A stretch of DNA of 64,000 nt. It comes from Cornus controversa. Taxonomy: Eukaryota > Streptophyta > Magnoliopsida > Cornales > Cornaceae. The DNA lies in NCBI GenBank assembly GCA_026545225.1, contig CM048845.1:107644533-107708532 (forward strand), written 5' to 3'. Every line of letters starts with the position of its first letter. Within the stretch, counting starts at the first letter, position 1. The notes below the pieces were generated by a model. That model made no database searches. It was not told where the DNA came from and saw only the letters and a program-made list of their open reading frames with translations. Of this stretch, positions 23,901 to 39,094 are shown piece by piece. The position numbers were made by a program, and so were the translations under genes.

Positions 23901-26900
23901 AACAGAGAACTTGACGATCCAATTTGGTCTTTATTTTTGAAATGTGTAGGGGTAATAGGATGATTTAAAATCGTTATAATAATAATATTATTAATTTTGA
24001 ATGAGGTCTAAGAAAGATAGTTTTAAAAACATAGAGCAAGAAGATTTTGGAACATTGAGATAAACAGATAAATTTTAAAAGAGGGAGTCGAATTTGAAGA
24101 CATTTTAAACGAGGAAAAAATTATAGTTTTTCAAACAGGGAGTTACAACGAGGATTTTGCAACTCAAAATTAAAACTATCATTGGATCTCTTTTTTGATA
24201 GTTTATAGGAGAAATTGTAAATCCATGGGGACATTGTTTACATTTTGGGCATATTGAGAAGTTGAGGGCCCAATTTGGTCCTTATTTTTGAAATTGGGAG
24301 TGTGTTAAAGGATACCTTTGTCTAGGGTGTTAAAGAATGATTTTTAAAAATTGAGGTAAATTGATGACTGGTTGTCATTTTTGATACATTTATGAGAGAA
24401 ATTGTACATCCATTGGAGACATTATTGAAATTTTGGACATATTGAGAAATTGAGAGCCCTATTCTGCAACAGAGAACTTGACGGCCCTATTTGGTCTTTA
24501 TTTTTGAAACGTGTAGGGGTAATCGGATGATTTAAAATTGTTATAATAATAATATTGTTAATTTTGAATGGGGTCTAAGAAAGATTGTTTGAAAAACATA
24601 GAGCAAGAAGATTTCGGAACATTGAGATAAACAGATAAATTTTGAAAGAGGGAGTCGAATTTGAAGAATTTTAGAAGGGGAATATAACTATAGTTTTTCA
24701 AATAGGGAGCTACATCGAGAATTTTGCAACTCGAAATTAAAACTATCATTGGATCTCTTTTTTGATAGGTTATGGGGAAATTGTATATCCATGGGGCATT
24801 GTTGACATTTTGGGCATATTAAGAAGTTGAGGGCCCAATTTGGTCCTTATTTTTGAAATTAGGAGGGTGTTAAAGGATGACTTTGAATAGGGTGGTAAAA
24901 GAATGATTTTTAAAAATTGAGGTAAAATAATGATTAGTTGTCTTTTATGAGAGAAATTGTACATCCATTGGGGACATTATTGAAATTTTGGACATACTGA
25001 GAAATTGAGAGCCCTATTCTGTACAAGAGAACTTGACGACCCTATTTGGTCTTTGTTTTTGAAACGTGAAGGGGTAATCGGATGATTTGAAATCGTTATA
25101 ATAATAATACTATTAATTTTGAATGGGGTCTAAAAACGATAGTTTTAAAAACATAGAGCAAGAAAATTTTGGAACATTGAGATAAACAGATAAATTTTGA
25201 AAGAGGGAGTCGAATTTAAAAATATTTTAAACGGGGAATAAAAGTATTGTTTTGCAAACAGGGAGCTATAACGAGAATTTTGCAACGCGGAATTAAAACT
25301 ATCATTGGTTCTCTTGTTTGACAGTTTATGGGAGAAATTGTATATCCATCGGGACATTGTTGACATTTCGGGCATGTTGAGAAGTTGAGGGCCCAATTTG
25401 ATCCTTATTTTTGAAATTAGGAGGGCGTTCAAGGATAACTTTGAATAGGGTGGTAAAAGAATGATTACTAAAAACGGAGGTAAAATGATGATTAGTTGTC
25501 ATTTATGAGAGAAATTGAAGGTCCTATTTGGTCTTTATTTTTGAAACTTGTAGGGGTAATAAGATGATTTAAAATCGTTATAATAATAATATTGTTAATT
25601 TTGAATGGGGTCTAAGAAAGATAGGTTTAAAAACATAGAGCAAGAAGATTTTGGAACATTGAGATAAACAGATAAATTTTGAAAGAGGGAGTCGAATTTG
25701 AAGATATTTTAAACGGGGAATAAAACTATAGTTTTGCAAACAGGGAACTACAACGAGAATTTTGCAACTCGGAATCAAAACTATCATTGGATCTCTTTTT
25801 TGATAGTTTATGGGGGAAATTGTATATCCATGGGGACATTGTTGACATTTTGGGCATATTAAGAAGTTGAGGGCCCAATTTGGTCCTTATTTTTGAAATT
25901 AGGAGGGATTTAAAGGATGACTTTGAATAGGGTGGTAAAAGAATGATTTTTAAAAATTGAGGTAAAATGATGATTAGTTGTCATTTATCAGAGAAATTGT
26001 ACATCCATTGGGGACATTATTGAAATTTTGGACATACTGAGAAATTGAGAGCCCTATTATGTACAAGAGAACTTGACGACCCTATTTGGTCTTTGTTTTT
26101 GAAACGTGTAGGGGTAATCGGATGATTTAAAATCGTTATAATAATAATACTATTAATTTTGAATGGGGTCTAAAAACGATAGTTTTAAAAACATAGAGCA
26201 AGAAGATTTTGGAACATTGAGATAAACAGATAAATTTTGAAAGAGGGAGTCGAATTTGAAAATATTTTAAACGGGGAATAAAAGTATTGTTTTGCAAACA
26301 GGGAGCTATAACGAGAATTTTGCAACGCGGAATTAAAACTATCATTGGATCTCTTTTTTGATAGTTTATGGGAGAAATTGTACATCCATTGGGGACATTA
26401 TTGAAATTTTGGACATATTGAGAAAATTCAAAGCCCTATTCTGTAACAGAGAACTTGACGGCCCTATTTGGTCTTTGGTTTTGAAACGTGTAGGGTAATA
26501 GGATGATCTAAAATCATTATAATAATAATATTATTAATTTTGGAAGGGGTCTAAGAGACAAAGTTTTAAAAACACAAAGCAAGAAGATTTTGGAACATTG
26601 AGATGAACAGATAAATTTTGAAATAGGGAGACGAATTTGAAGATATTTTAAACAGGGAAAAAAACTATAGTTTTGCAAACAGGGAGCCAAAACGAGGATT
26701 TTGCAACTCGGAATTAAAAAAATCATTGGATCTCTTTTTTGACAGTTTATGGGAGAAATTGTACATCCATTGGGGACATTATTGAAATTTTGGACATACT
26801 GAGAAATTGAGAGCCCTATTCTGTACAAGAGAACTTGACGACCCTATTTGGTCTTTGTTTTTGAAACGTGTAGGGGTAATCGGATGATTTAAAATCGTTA

Positions 26901-29900
26901 TAATAATAATACTATTAATTTTGAATGGGGTCTAAAAACGATAGTTTTAAAAACATAGAGCAAGAAAATTTTGGAACATTGAGATAAACAGACAAATTTT
27001 GAAAGAGGGAGTCGAATTTGAAAATATTTTAAACGAGGAATAAAAGTATTGTTTTGCAAACAGGGAGCTATAATGAAAATTTTGCAACGCGGAATTAAAA
27101 CTATCATTGGATCTCTTTTTTGATAGTTTATGGGAGAAATTGTATATCCATGGGGACATTGTTGACATTTTGGGCATATTAAGAAGTTGAGGGCCCAATG
27201 TGGTCCTTATTTTTGAAATTAGGAGGGTGTTAAAGGATAACTTTGAATAGGGTGGTAAAAGAATGATTTTTAAAAATTGAGGTAAAATGATGATTAGTTG
27301 TCATTTATGAGAGAAATTGTACATCCATTGGGGACATTATTGAAATTTTGGACATATTGAGAAATTGAGAGCCCTATTATGTAACAGAGAACTTGACGGC
27401 CCTATTCGGTCTTTATTTTTGAAACGTGTAGGGGTAATAGGATGATTTAAAATCGTTATAATAATAATATTATTAATTTTGAATGGGGTCTAAGAAAGAT
27501 AGTTTTAAAAACATAGAGCAAGAAGATTTTGGAACATTGAGATAAACAGATAAATTTTGAAAGAGGGAGTCGAATTTGAAGATATTTTAAACGGGGAATA
27601 AACTATAGTTTTTCAAACAGGGAGCTACAATGAGGATTTTGCAACTCGGAATTAAAACTATCATTGGATCTCTTTTCTGATAGTTTATGGGGGAAATTGT
27701 ATATCCATGGGGACATTGTTGACATTTTGGGCATATTAAGAAGTTGAGGGCCCGATGTGGTCCTTATTTTTGAAATTAGGAGGGTGTTAAAGTATAACTT
27801 TGAATAGGGTGGTAAAAGAATGATTTTTAAAAATTGAGGTAAAATGATGATTAGTTGTCATTTATGAGAGAAATTGTACATCCATTGGGGACATTATTGA
27901 AATTTTGGACATATTGAGAAATTGAGAGCCCTATTCTGTACAAGAGAACTTCACGACCCTATTTGGTCTTTGTATTTGAAACGTGTAGGGGTAATAGGAT
28001 GATTTAAAATCATTATAATAATAATGCTATTAATTTTGAATGGGGTCTAAAAGTGATAGTTTTAAAAACGTAGAGCAAGAACATTTTGGAACATTGAGAT
28101 ACACAGATAAATTGTGAAACAGGGAATCGAATTTGAAGATATTTTAAACGGGGAATAAAACTATAGTTTTGCAAACAGGGAGCTACAACGAGAATTTTGC
28201 AACTCGGAATCAAAATTATCATTGGATCTCTTTTTTGATAGTTTATGGGTGAAATTGTATATCCATGGGGACATTGTTGTCATTTTGGGCATATTGAGAA
28301 GTTGAGGGCCCAATTTGGTCCTTATTTTTAAAATTAGGAGGGTGCTAAAGGATAACTTTGAATAGCGTGGTAAAAGAATGATTTTTAGAAATTGAGGTAA
28401 AATGATGATTTGTTGTCATTTTTGATACATTTATGAGAGAGATTGTACATCAATTGGGGACATTGTTGATAGTTTACGGGAGAAATTGTATATCCATGGG
28501 GACATTGTTGACATTTTGGGCACATTGAGAAGTTGAGGGCCCAATTTGGTCCTTATTTTTGAAATTAGGAGGGTCTTAAAGGATAACTTTGAATAGGGTG
28601 TTAAGAATGATTTTTAAAAATTTAGGTAAACTGATGATTAGTTGTCATTTTTGATACATTTATGAGAGAGGTTGTACATCCATTGGGGACATTATTCAAA
28701 TTTTGGACATATTGAGAAATTGAGAGCCCTATTCTGTAACACAGAACTTGACGGCCCTATTTGGTCTTTGTTTTTGAAACGTGTGGGGGTAATAGGATGA
28801 TTTAAAAACGTTATAATAATAATATTACTAATTTTGAATGGGGTCTAAGAAAGATAGTTTTAAAAACATACAGCAAGAATATTTTAGAACATTGAGATAA
28901 ACAGATAAATTTTGAAAGAGGGAGTCGAATTTGAAGATATTTTAAACGGGGAATAAAACTATAGTTTTTCAAACAGGGAGCTACATCGAAGATTTTGTAA
29001 CTCGGAAATAATACTATCATTGGATCTCTTTTTTGATAGTTTATGTGAGAAATTTTATATCCATGGGGACATTGTTGTCATTTTTGGCATATTGAAAAGT
29101 TGAGGGCCCAATTTGGTCCTTATTTTTGAAATTAGGAGGGTGTTAAAGGATAACTTTGAATAGGGTGGCAAAAGAATGATTTTAAAAAATTGAGGTAAAA
29201 TGATGAAGAGTTGTCATTTTTGATACATTTATAAAAGAGATTGAACGTCCATTGGGGACATTGTTGATAGTTTATGAGAGAAATTGTATATCCATGGGGA
29301 CATTGTTGACATTTTGGGCATATTGAGAAGTTGAGGGCCCAATTTGGTCCTTATTTTTGAACTTAGGAGGGTGTTAAAGGATAACTTTGAATAGGATGGT
29401 AAAAGAATAATTTTTAAAAATTGAGGTAAAATGATGATTAGTTGTCATTTATGAGAGAAATTGTACATTCATTGGGGACTTTATTGAAATTTTGGACATA
29501 TTGAGAGATTCAGAGCCCTATTCTGTAACAAAGAACTTGACGGCCCTATTTGGTCTTTGTTTTTGAAACGTGTAGGGGTAATAGGATGATTGAAACGGTA
29601 TAATAACAATATTATTAATTTTGAATGGGGTCTAAGAAAGATAGTTTTAAAATTACAGAGCAAGAAGATTTTGGAACATTGAGATAAACACATAAATTTT
29701 GAAAGAGGGAGTCGAATTTGAAGATATTTTAAACGAAGAATAAAACTATAGTTTTTCAAACAGGGAGCTACATCGAGGATTTTGCAACTCGGAAATGATA
29801 CTATCATTGGATCTCTTTTTTGATAGTTTATGGGAGAAATTGTATATCCATGGGGACATTGTTTACATTTTGGGCATATTGAGAAGTTGAGGCCTCATTT

Positions 29901-32900
29901 GGTCCTTATTTTTGTAATTAGGAGGATGTTAAAGGATAACTTTGAATAGGGTGGCAAAAGAATGATTTTTTAAAATTGAGGTAAAATGATGTATAGTTGT
30001 CATTTTTGATACATTTATAAGAGAGATTGAACATCCATTGGGGACATTGTTGATAGTTTATGGGAGAAATTGTATATCCATGGGGACATTGTTGACATTT
30101 TGGGCATATTGAGAAGTTGAGGGCCCAATTTGGTCCTTATTTTTGAAATTAGGAGGGTGTTAAAGGATAACTTTGAATAGGGTGGTAAAAGAATGATTTT
30201 TAAAAATTGAGGTAAAATGATGATTAGTTGTCATTTATGAGAGAAATTGTACATCCATTGGGGACATTATTGAAATTTTGGACATATTGAGAAATTGAGA
30301 GCCCTATTCTGTACAAGAGAACTTCACGACCCTATTTGGTCTTTGTTTTTGAAACGTGTAGGGGTAATAGGATGATTTAAAATCGTTATAATAATAATGC
30401 TATTAATTTTGAATGGGGTCTAAAAGAGATAGTTTTATGAACATAGAGCAAGAAGATTTTGGAACATTGAGATACACAGATAAATTTTGAAACAGGGAAT
30501 CGAATTTGAAGATATTTTAAACGGGGAATAAAACTATAGTTTTGAAACAGGGAGCTACAACGAGAATTTTGCAACTCGGAAACAAAACTATCATTGGATC
30601 TCTTTTTTGATAGTTTATGGGAGAAATTGTATATCCATGGGGACATTGTTGTCATTTTCGGCATATTGAGAAGTTGAGGGACTCATTTGGTCCTTATTTT
30701 TGTAATTAGGAGGATGTTAAAGGATAACTTTGAATAGGGTAGCAAAAGAATGATTTTTTAAAATTGAGGTAAAATGATGCATAGTTGTCCTTTTTGATAC
30801 ATTTATAAGAGATATTGAACATCCATTGGGGACATTGTTGATAGTTTATGGGAGAAATTGTATATCCATGGGGACATTGTTGACATTTTGGGCATATTGA
30901 GAAGTTGAGGGCCCAATTTGGTCCTTATTTTTGAAATTAGAAGGGTGTTAAAGGATAACTCTGAATAGGGTGGTAAAAGAATGATTTTTAAAAATTGAGG
31001 TAAAATGATGATTAGTTGTCATTTATGAAAGAAATTGCACATCCGTTGGGGACATTATTGAAATTTTGGACATATTGAGAAATTCAGAGCCCCATTCTGT
31101 AACAGAGAACTTGACGGCCCTATTTGGTCTTTATTTTTTAAACGTGTAGGGGTAATAGGATGAATTAAAATCGTTATAACATTAATACTATTAATTTTGA
31201 ATGGGGTCTAAAAAAGATAGTTTTAAAAACATAGAGCAAGAAGATTTTGCAATATTGAGATAAACAGAAAAATTTTGAAAGAGGGAGTCGAATTTGAAAA
31301 TATTTTAAACGGGGAATAAAACTTTAGTTTTGCAAACAGGGAGCTACAACGACAATTTTGCAACGCGGAATTAAAACTATCATTGGATCTCTTTTGTGAT
31401 AGTTTATGGGAGAAATTGTTCATCCATTGGGGACATTATTGAAATTTTGGACATATTGAGAAATTAAGAGCCCTATTCTGTAATAGAGAACTTGACGGCC
31501 CTATTTGGTCTTTGTTTTTGAAACGTGTCGGGGTAATAGGATGATTGAAAATCATTATAATAATAATATTATTAATTTTGAATGGGGTCTAAGAAAGATA
31601 GTTTCAAAAACACAGAGCAAGAAGATTTTGCAGCGTTGAGATAAACAGATAAATTTTGAAAAATGGAGTCGAATTTGAAGATATTTTAAACGGGGAATAA
31701 AACTATAGTTTTTCTAGCAGGGAGCTACATCGAGGATTTTGCAACTCGGAATTAATACTATCATTAGATCTCTTTTCTGATAGTTTATAGGAGAAATTGT
31801 ATATCCATGGGGATATTGTTGACAATTTGGGCATATTGAGAAGTTGAGGGCCCAATGTGGTCCTTATTTTTCAAATAAGGAGGGTGTTAAAGAATAACTT
31901 TGCATAGGGTGGCAAAAGAATGATTTTTAAACATTGAGGTAAAATGATGATTAGTTGTCATTTATGAGAGAAATTGTACATCCATTGGGGACATTATTGA
32001 AATTTTGGACATATTGAGAAATTGAGAGCCCTCTTCTGTAACAGAGAACTTGACGGCCCTATTTGGTCTTTATTTTTGAAACGTGTAGGGGTAATCGGAT
32101 GATTTAAAATCGTTATAATAATAATATTATTAATTTTGAATGGGGTCTAAGAAAGATTGTTTTAAAAACATAGAGCAAGAAGATTTTGGAACATTGAGAT
32201 AAACAGATAAATTTTGAAAGAGGGAGTCGAATTTGAAGATATTTTAAACGGGGAATAAACTATAGTTTTTCAAACAGGGAGCTACAACGAGGATTTTGCA
32301 ACTCGGAATTAAAACTATCATTGGATCTCTTTTTTGATAGTTTATGGGGGAAATTGTATATCCATGGGGACATTGTTGACATTTTGGGCATATTAAGAAA
32401 TTGAGGGCCCAATGTGGTCCTTATTTTTGAAATTAGGAGGGTGTTAAAGGATAACTTTGAATAGGGTGGTAAAAGAATGATTTTTAAAAATTGAGGTAAA
32501 ATGATGATTAGTTGTCATTTATGAGAGAAATTGTACATCCATTGGGGACATTATTGAAATTTTGGACATATTGAGAAATTGAGAGCCCTATTCTGTACAA
32601 GAGAACTTCACGACCCTATTTGGTCTTTGTTTTTGAAACGTGTAGGGGTAATAGGATGATTTAAAATCATTATAATAATAATGCTATTAATTTTGAATGG
32701 GGTCTAAAAGAGATAGTTTTATGAACATAGAGCAAGAAGATTTTGGAACATTGAGATACACAGATAAATTTTGAAACAGGGAATCGAATTTGAAGATATT
32801 TTAAACGGGGAATAAAACTATAGTTTTGAAACAGGGAGCTACAACGAGAATTTTGCAACTCGGAAACAAAACTATCATTGGATCTCTTTTTTGATAGTTT

Positions 32901-35900
32901 ATGGGAGAAATTGTATATCCATGGGGACATTGTTGTCATTTTGGGCATATTGAGAAGTTGAGGGCCCAATTTGGTCCTTATTTTTAAAATTAGGAGGGTG
33001 CTAAAGGATAACTTTGAATAGCGTGGTAAAAGAATGATTTTTAGAAATTGAGGTAAAATGATGATTAGTTGTGATTTTTGATACATTTATGAGAGAGATT
33101 GTACATCCATTGGGGACATTGTTGATAGTTTACGGGAGAAATTGTATATCCATGGAGACATTGTTGACATTTTGGGCACATTGAGAAGTTGAGGGCCCAA
33201 TTTGGTCCTTATTTTTGAAATTAGGAGGGTCTTAAAGGATAACTTTGAATAGGGTGTTAAGAATGATTTTTAAAAATTAAGGTAAATTGATGATTAGTTG
33301 TCATTTTTGATACATTTATGAGAGAGGTTGTACATCTATTGGGGACATTATTCAAATTTTGGACATATTGAGAAATTGAGAGCCCTATTCTGCAACACAG
33401 AACTTGACGGCCCTATTTGGTCTTTGTTTTTGAAACGTGTGGGGGTAATAGGATGATTTAAAAACGTTATAATAATAATATTACTAATTTTGAATGGGGT
33501 CTAAGAAAGATAGTTTTAAAAAAATAAAGCAAGAATATTTTGGAACATTGAGATAAACAGATAAATTTTGAAAGAGGGAGTCGAATTTGAAGATATTTTA
33601 AACGGGAAATAAAACTATAGTTTTTCAAACAGGGAGCTACATCGAAGATTTTGTAACTCGGAAATAATACTATCATTGGATCTCTTTTTTGATAGTTTAT
33701 GTGAGAAATTGTATATCCATGGGGACATTGTTATCATTTTGGGCATGTTGAAAAGTTGAGGGCCCAATTTTGTCCTTATTTTTGAAATTAGGAGGGTGTG
33801 AAAGGATAAGTTTGAATAGGGTGGCAAAAGAATGATTTTAAAAAATTGTGGTAAAATGATGAATAGCTGTCATTTTTGATACATTTATAAAATAGATTGA
33901 ACGTCCATTGGGGACATTGTTGATAGTTTGTGGGAGAAATTGTATATCCATGGGGACATTGTTGACATTTTGGGCATATTGAGAAGTTGAGGGCCCAATT
34001 TGGTCCTTGTTTTTGAAATTAGGAGGGTGTTAAAGGATAACTTTGAATAGGGTGGTAAAAGAATAATTTTTAAAAATTGAGGTAAAATGATGATTAGTTG
34101 TCATTTATGAGAGAAATTGTACATCCATTGGGGACATTATTGAAATTTTAGACATATTGAGAAATTCAAAGCCCTATTCTGTAACAAAGAACTTGGCGGC
34201 CCTATTTGGTCTTTGTTTTTGAAACGTGTAGGGGTAATAGGATGATTGAAAATCATTATAATAATAATATTATTAATTTTGAATGGGGTCTATGAAAGAT
34301 AGTTTTAAAAACACAGAGTAAGAAGATTCTGGAACATTGAGATAAACACATAAATTTTGAAAGAGGGAGTCGAATTTGAAGATCTTTTAAACGGAGAATA
34401 AAACTATAGTTTTTCAAACAGGGAGCTACAACGAGAATTTTGCAACGTGAAATTCAAACTATCATTGGATCTCTTTTTTGATAGTTTATGGGAGGAATTG
34501 TGCATCCATTGGGGACATTATTGAAATTTTGGACATATTGAGAAATTAAGAGCCCTATTCTGTAATAGAGAACTTGACGGCCCTATTTGGTCTTTGTTTT
34601 TGAAACGTGTAGGGGTAATAGGATGATTTAAAATTATTATAATAATAATATTATTAATTTTGAATGGGGTATAAGAAAGATAGTTTAAAAAACACAGAGC
34701 AAGAAGATTTTGCAACGTTGAGATAAACAGATAAATTTTGAAAGATGGAGTCGAATTTGAAGATATTTTAAACGGGGAATAAAACTATAGTTTTTCTAGC
34801 AGGGAGCTACATCGAATATTTTGCAACTCCGAATTAATACTATCATTAGATCTCTTTTCTGATAGTTTATGGGAGAAATTGAATATCCATGGGGACATTG
34901 TTGACATTTTGGGCATATTGAGAAGTTGGGGGCCCAATTTGGTCCTTATTTTTGAAATAAGGAGGGTGTTAAAGGATAACTTTGAATAGGGTGACAAAAG
35001 ATTGATTTTTAAAAATTTAGGTAAAATGATGGTAAAATGATGATTAGTTGTCATTTATGAGAGAAATTGTACATCCATTAGGGACATTATTGAAATTTTG
35101 GACATATTGAGAAACTCAGAGCCCTATTATGTAAAAGAGAACTTGACGGTCCTATTTGGTCTTTGTTTTTGAAATGTGTAGGGGTAATAGGATGATTTAA
35201 AATCGTTATAATAATAATACTATTAATTTTGAATGGGGTCTAAAAAAAGATTGTTTCAGAAACATAGAGCAAGAAGATTTTAGAACATTGAGATAAACAG
35301 AAAAATTTTGAAAGAGGGAGTCGAATTTGAAAATATTTTAAACGGGGAATAAAACTATAGTTTTGCAAACAGGGAGCTACAACGAGAATTTTGCAACGCG
35401 GAATTAAAACTATCATTGGATCTCTTTCTTGATAGTTTATGGAAGAAATTGTGCATCCATTGGGGACATTATTGAAATTTTGGACATATTGAGAAATTAA
35501 GAGCCCTATTCTGTAATAGAGAACTTGACGGCCCTATTTGGTCTTTATTTTTGAAACGTGTAAGGGTAATCGGATGATTTAAAATTATTATAATAATAGT
35601 ATTATTAATTTTGAATGGGGTCTAAGAAAGATTGTTTCAAAAACACAGAGCAAGAAGATTTCGGAACATTGAGATAAACAGATAAATTTTGAAAGAGGGT
35701 GTCGAATTTGAAGATATTTTAAACGTGGAATAAAACTATAGTTTTTCTAACAGGGAGCTACATCGAGGATTTTGCAACTCGAAATTAATACTATCATTAG
35801 ATCTCTTTTCTGATAGTTTATGGGAGAAATTGTATATCCATGGTAACATTGTTGACATTTTGGGCATATTGAGAAGTTGAGGGCCCAATTTGGTCCTTAT

Positions 35901-38900
35901 TTTTGAAATAAGGAGGGTGTTAAAGGATAACTTTGAATAGGGTGGTAAAAGAATGATTTTTAAAAATTGAGGTAAAATGATGATTAGTTGTCATTTACGA
36001 GAGAAATTGTACATCCATTCGGGACATTATTGAAATTTTGCACATATTGAGAAACTCAGAGCCCTATTCTGTAACAGATAACTTGACGGCCCTATTTGGT
36101 CTTTGTTTTTGAAATGTGTAGGTGTAATAGGATGATTTAAAATCGTTATAATAAGAATACTACTAATTTTGAATGGGGTCTAAAAAAGATAGTTTTAGAA
36201 ACATAGAGCAAGAAGATTTTAGAACATTGAGATAAACTGATAAATTTTGAAAGAGCGAGTTGAATTTGAAAATATTTTAAACGGGGAATAAAACTATATT
36301 TTTCAAACAGGGAGCTACAACGAGGATTTTGCAACTTGGAAATAAAACTATCATTGGATCTCTTTTTTGATAGTTTATGGGAGAAATTGTATATCCGTGG
36401 TGACATTGTTGACATTTTGGGCATATTGAGAAGTTGAGGGCCCAATCTGGTCCTTAATTTTGAAATTAGGAGGGCTTTAAAGGATAACTTTGAATAGGGT
36501 GGCAAAAGAATGATTTTTAAAAATTGAGGTAAAATGATGATTAGTTGTCATTTCTGAGAGAAATTGTACATCCATTAGGGACATTATTGAAATTTTGGAC
36601 ATATTGAGAAATTGAGAGCCCTATTCTGTCACAGAGAACTTGACGGCTCTATTTGGTCTTTGTTTTTGAAACGTGTAGGATGATTTAAAATCGTTATAAT
36701 AATAATATTATTAATTTTGAATGGGGTCTAAAAAAGATAGTTTTAAAAACATAGAGCAAGAAAATTTTGGAACATTGAGATATACAGATAAATTTTGAAA
36801 GAGGAACTCAAATTTAAAGACATTTTAAACGGGGAATAAAACTATAGTATTTCAAACAGGGAGCTACATCGTGGATTTTGCAACTCGGAATTAAAACTAT
36901 CATTGGATCTCTTTTTTGATAGTTTATGGGAGAAATTGTATAACAATGGGGACATTGTTGACATTTTGGGCATATTGAGAAGTTGAGGGCCCAATTTTGT
37001 CCTTATGTTTGAAATTAGTAGGGTGTTAAAGGATAACTTTGAATAGGGTGGCAAAAGCAACATTTTTGAAAATTGAGGTAAAATGATGATTAGTTGTCAT
37101 TTTTGATACATTTATGAGACAGATTGTACATCTATTGGGGACATTGTTGATAGTTTATGGGAGAAATTTTATATCCATGGGGACATACATTGTTACACTT
37201 TTGGCATATTGAGAAGTTCAGCGCCCAATTTGGTCCTTATTTTTGAAATTAGGAGGGTGTTAAAGGATAACTTTGAATAGGGTGGTAAAAGAATGCTTTT
37301 TAAAAATTGAGGTAAAATGATGATTAGTTGTCATTTTTGATACATTTATGAGAGAGATTGTACATCCACTGGGGACATTGTTGAAATTTTGGACATATTG
37401 AGAAATTGAGAGCCCTATTCTGTAACAGAGGACTTGACGGCCCTATTTGGTCTTTGTTTTTGAAATGTGTAGGGGTAAGAGGATGATATAAAATCGTTAT
37501 AATAATAATACTATTAATTTTGAATGGGGTCTAAAAAAGATAGTTTTAAAAACATAGAGCAAGAAGATTTTGGAACATTGAGATAAACAGATAAATTTTG
37601 AAAGAGGGAGTCGAATTTGAAGATATTTTAAACGGGGAATAAAACTATAGTTTTGCAAACAGGGAGCTACAACGAGAATTTTGCAACTTGGAATTAAAAC
37701 TATCATTGGATCTCTTTTTTGATAGTTTATGGGAGAAATTGTACATCCATTGGGGACAATACTGAAATTTTGGACATATTGAGAAATTGAGAGCCCTATT
37801 CTGTAATAGAGAACTTGACGGCCCGATTTGGTCTTTGTTTTTCAAACGTGTAGGGGTAATAGGATGATTTAAAATCGTTATAAGAATAATATTATTAATT
37901 TTGAATGGGGTCTAAAAAAGATAGTTTTAAAAACACAGAGCCAGAAGATTTTGGAACATTGAGATAAACAGATAGATTTTGAAAGAGGGAGTCGAATTTG
38001 AAGATATTTTAAACGGGGAATAAAACTATAGTTTTTCAAACAGGGAGCTACACCGAGGATTTTGCAACTCGGAATTAATACAATCATTGGATCTCTTTTT
38101 TGATACTTTATGGGAGAAATTGTATATCCATGGGGACATTGTTGAAATTTTGGGCATATTGAGAAGTTGAGGGCCCAATTTGGTCCTTATTTTTGAAATT
38201 AGGAGGGTGTTAAAGGATAACTTTGAATAGGGTGGCAAAAGAATGATTTTTAAAAATTGAGGTAAAATGTTGATCAGTTGTGATTTTTGATACATTTATG
38301 AGAGAGATTGTACATCCATTGGGGACATGTTTGATAGTTTATGGGAGAGAGAAATTGTAAATCCATGGGGACATTGCTGACATTTTGGGCATATTGAGAA
38401 GTTGAGGGCCCAATTTGGTCCTTATTTTTGAAATTTGGAGGGTGTTAAAAGATAACTTTGAGTAGGGTGGTAAAAGAATGATTTTTAAAAATAGAGGTAA
38501 AATGATGATTATTTGTCATTTTTGATACATTTATGAGAGAGATTGTACATCCATTGGAGACATTACTGAAATTTTGGACATATTGAGAAATTAAGAGCCT
38601 TATTCTGTAATAGAGAACTTGACGGCCCTATTTGGTCTTTGTTTTTGAAATGTGTAGGTGTAATAGGATGATTTAAAATCGTTAGAATAATAATATTGTT
38701 AATTTTGAATGGGGTCTAAAAAAGATAGTTTTAGAAACATAGAGCAAGAAGATTTTAGAACATTGAGATAAACAGATAAATTTTGAAAGAGGGAGTCGAA
38801 TTTGAAAATATTTTAAACGGGGAATAAAACTATATTTTTCAAACAGGGAGCTACAACGAGGATTTTGCAACTCGGAAATAAAACTATCATTGGATCTCTT

Positions 38901-39094
38901 TTTTGATAGTTTATGGGAGAAATTGTATATCCGTGGTGACATTGTTGACATTTTGGGCATATTAAGAAGTTGAGGGCCCAATTAGGTCCTTATTTTTGAA
39001 ATAAGGAGGGTGTTAAAGGATAACTTTGAATAGGGTGGCAAAAGAATGATTTTTAAAAATTGAGGTAAAATGATGATTAGTTGTCATTTATGAG

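Noticed and set aside
28818..28835. TAATATTAC, the geminivirus origin nonanucleotide, here and near 33478
   Set aside because: It arises by a single base change from the satellite palindrome TAATATTATTA, and there is no stem-loop context, iteron or Rep gene.
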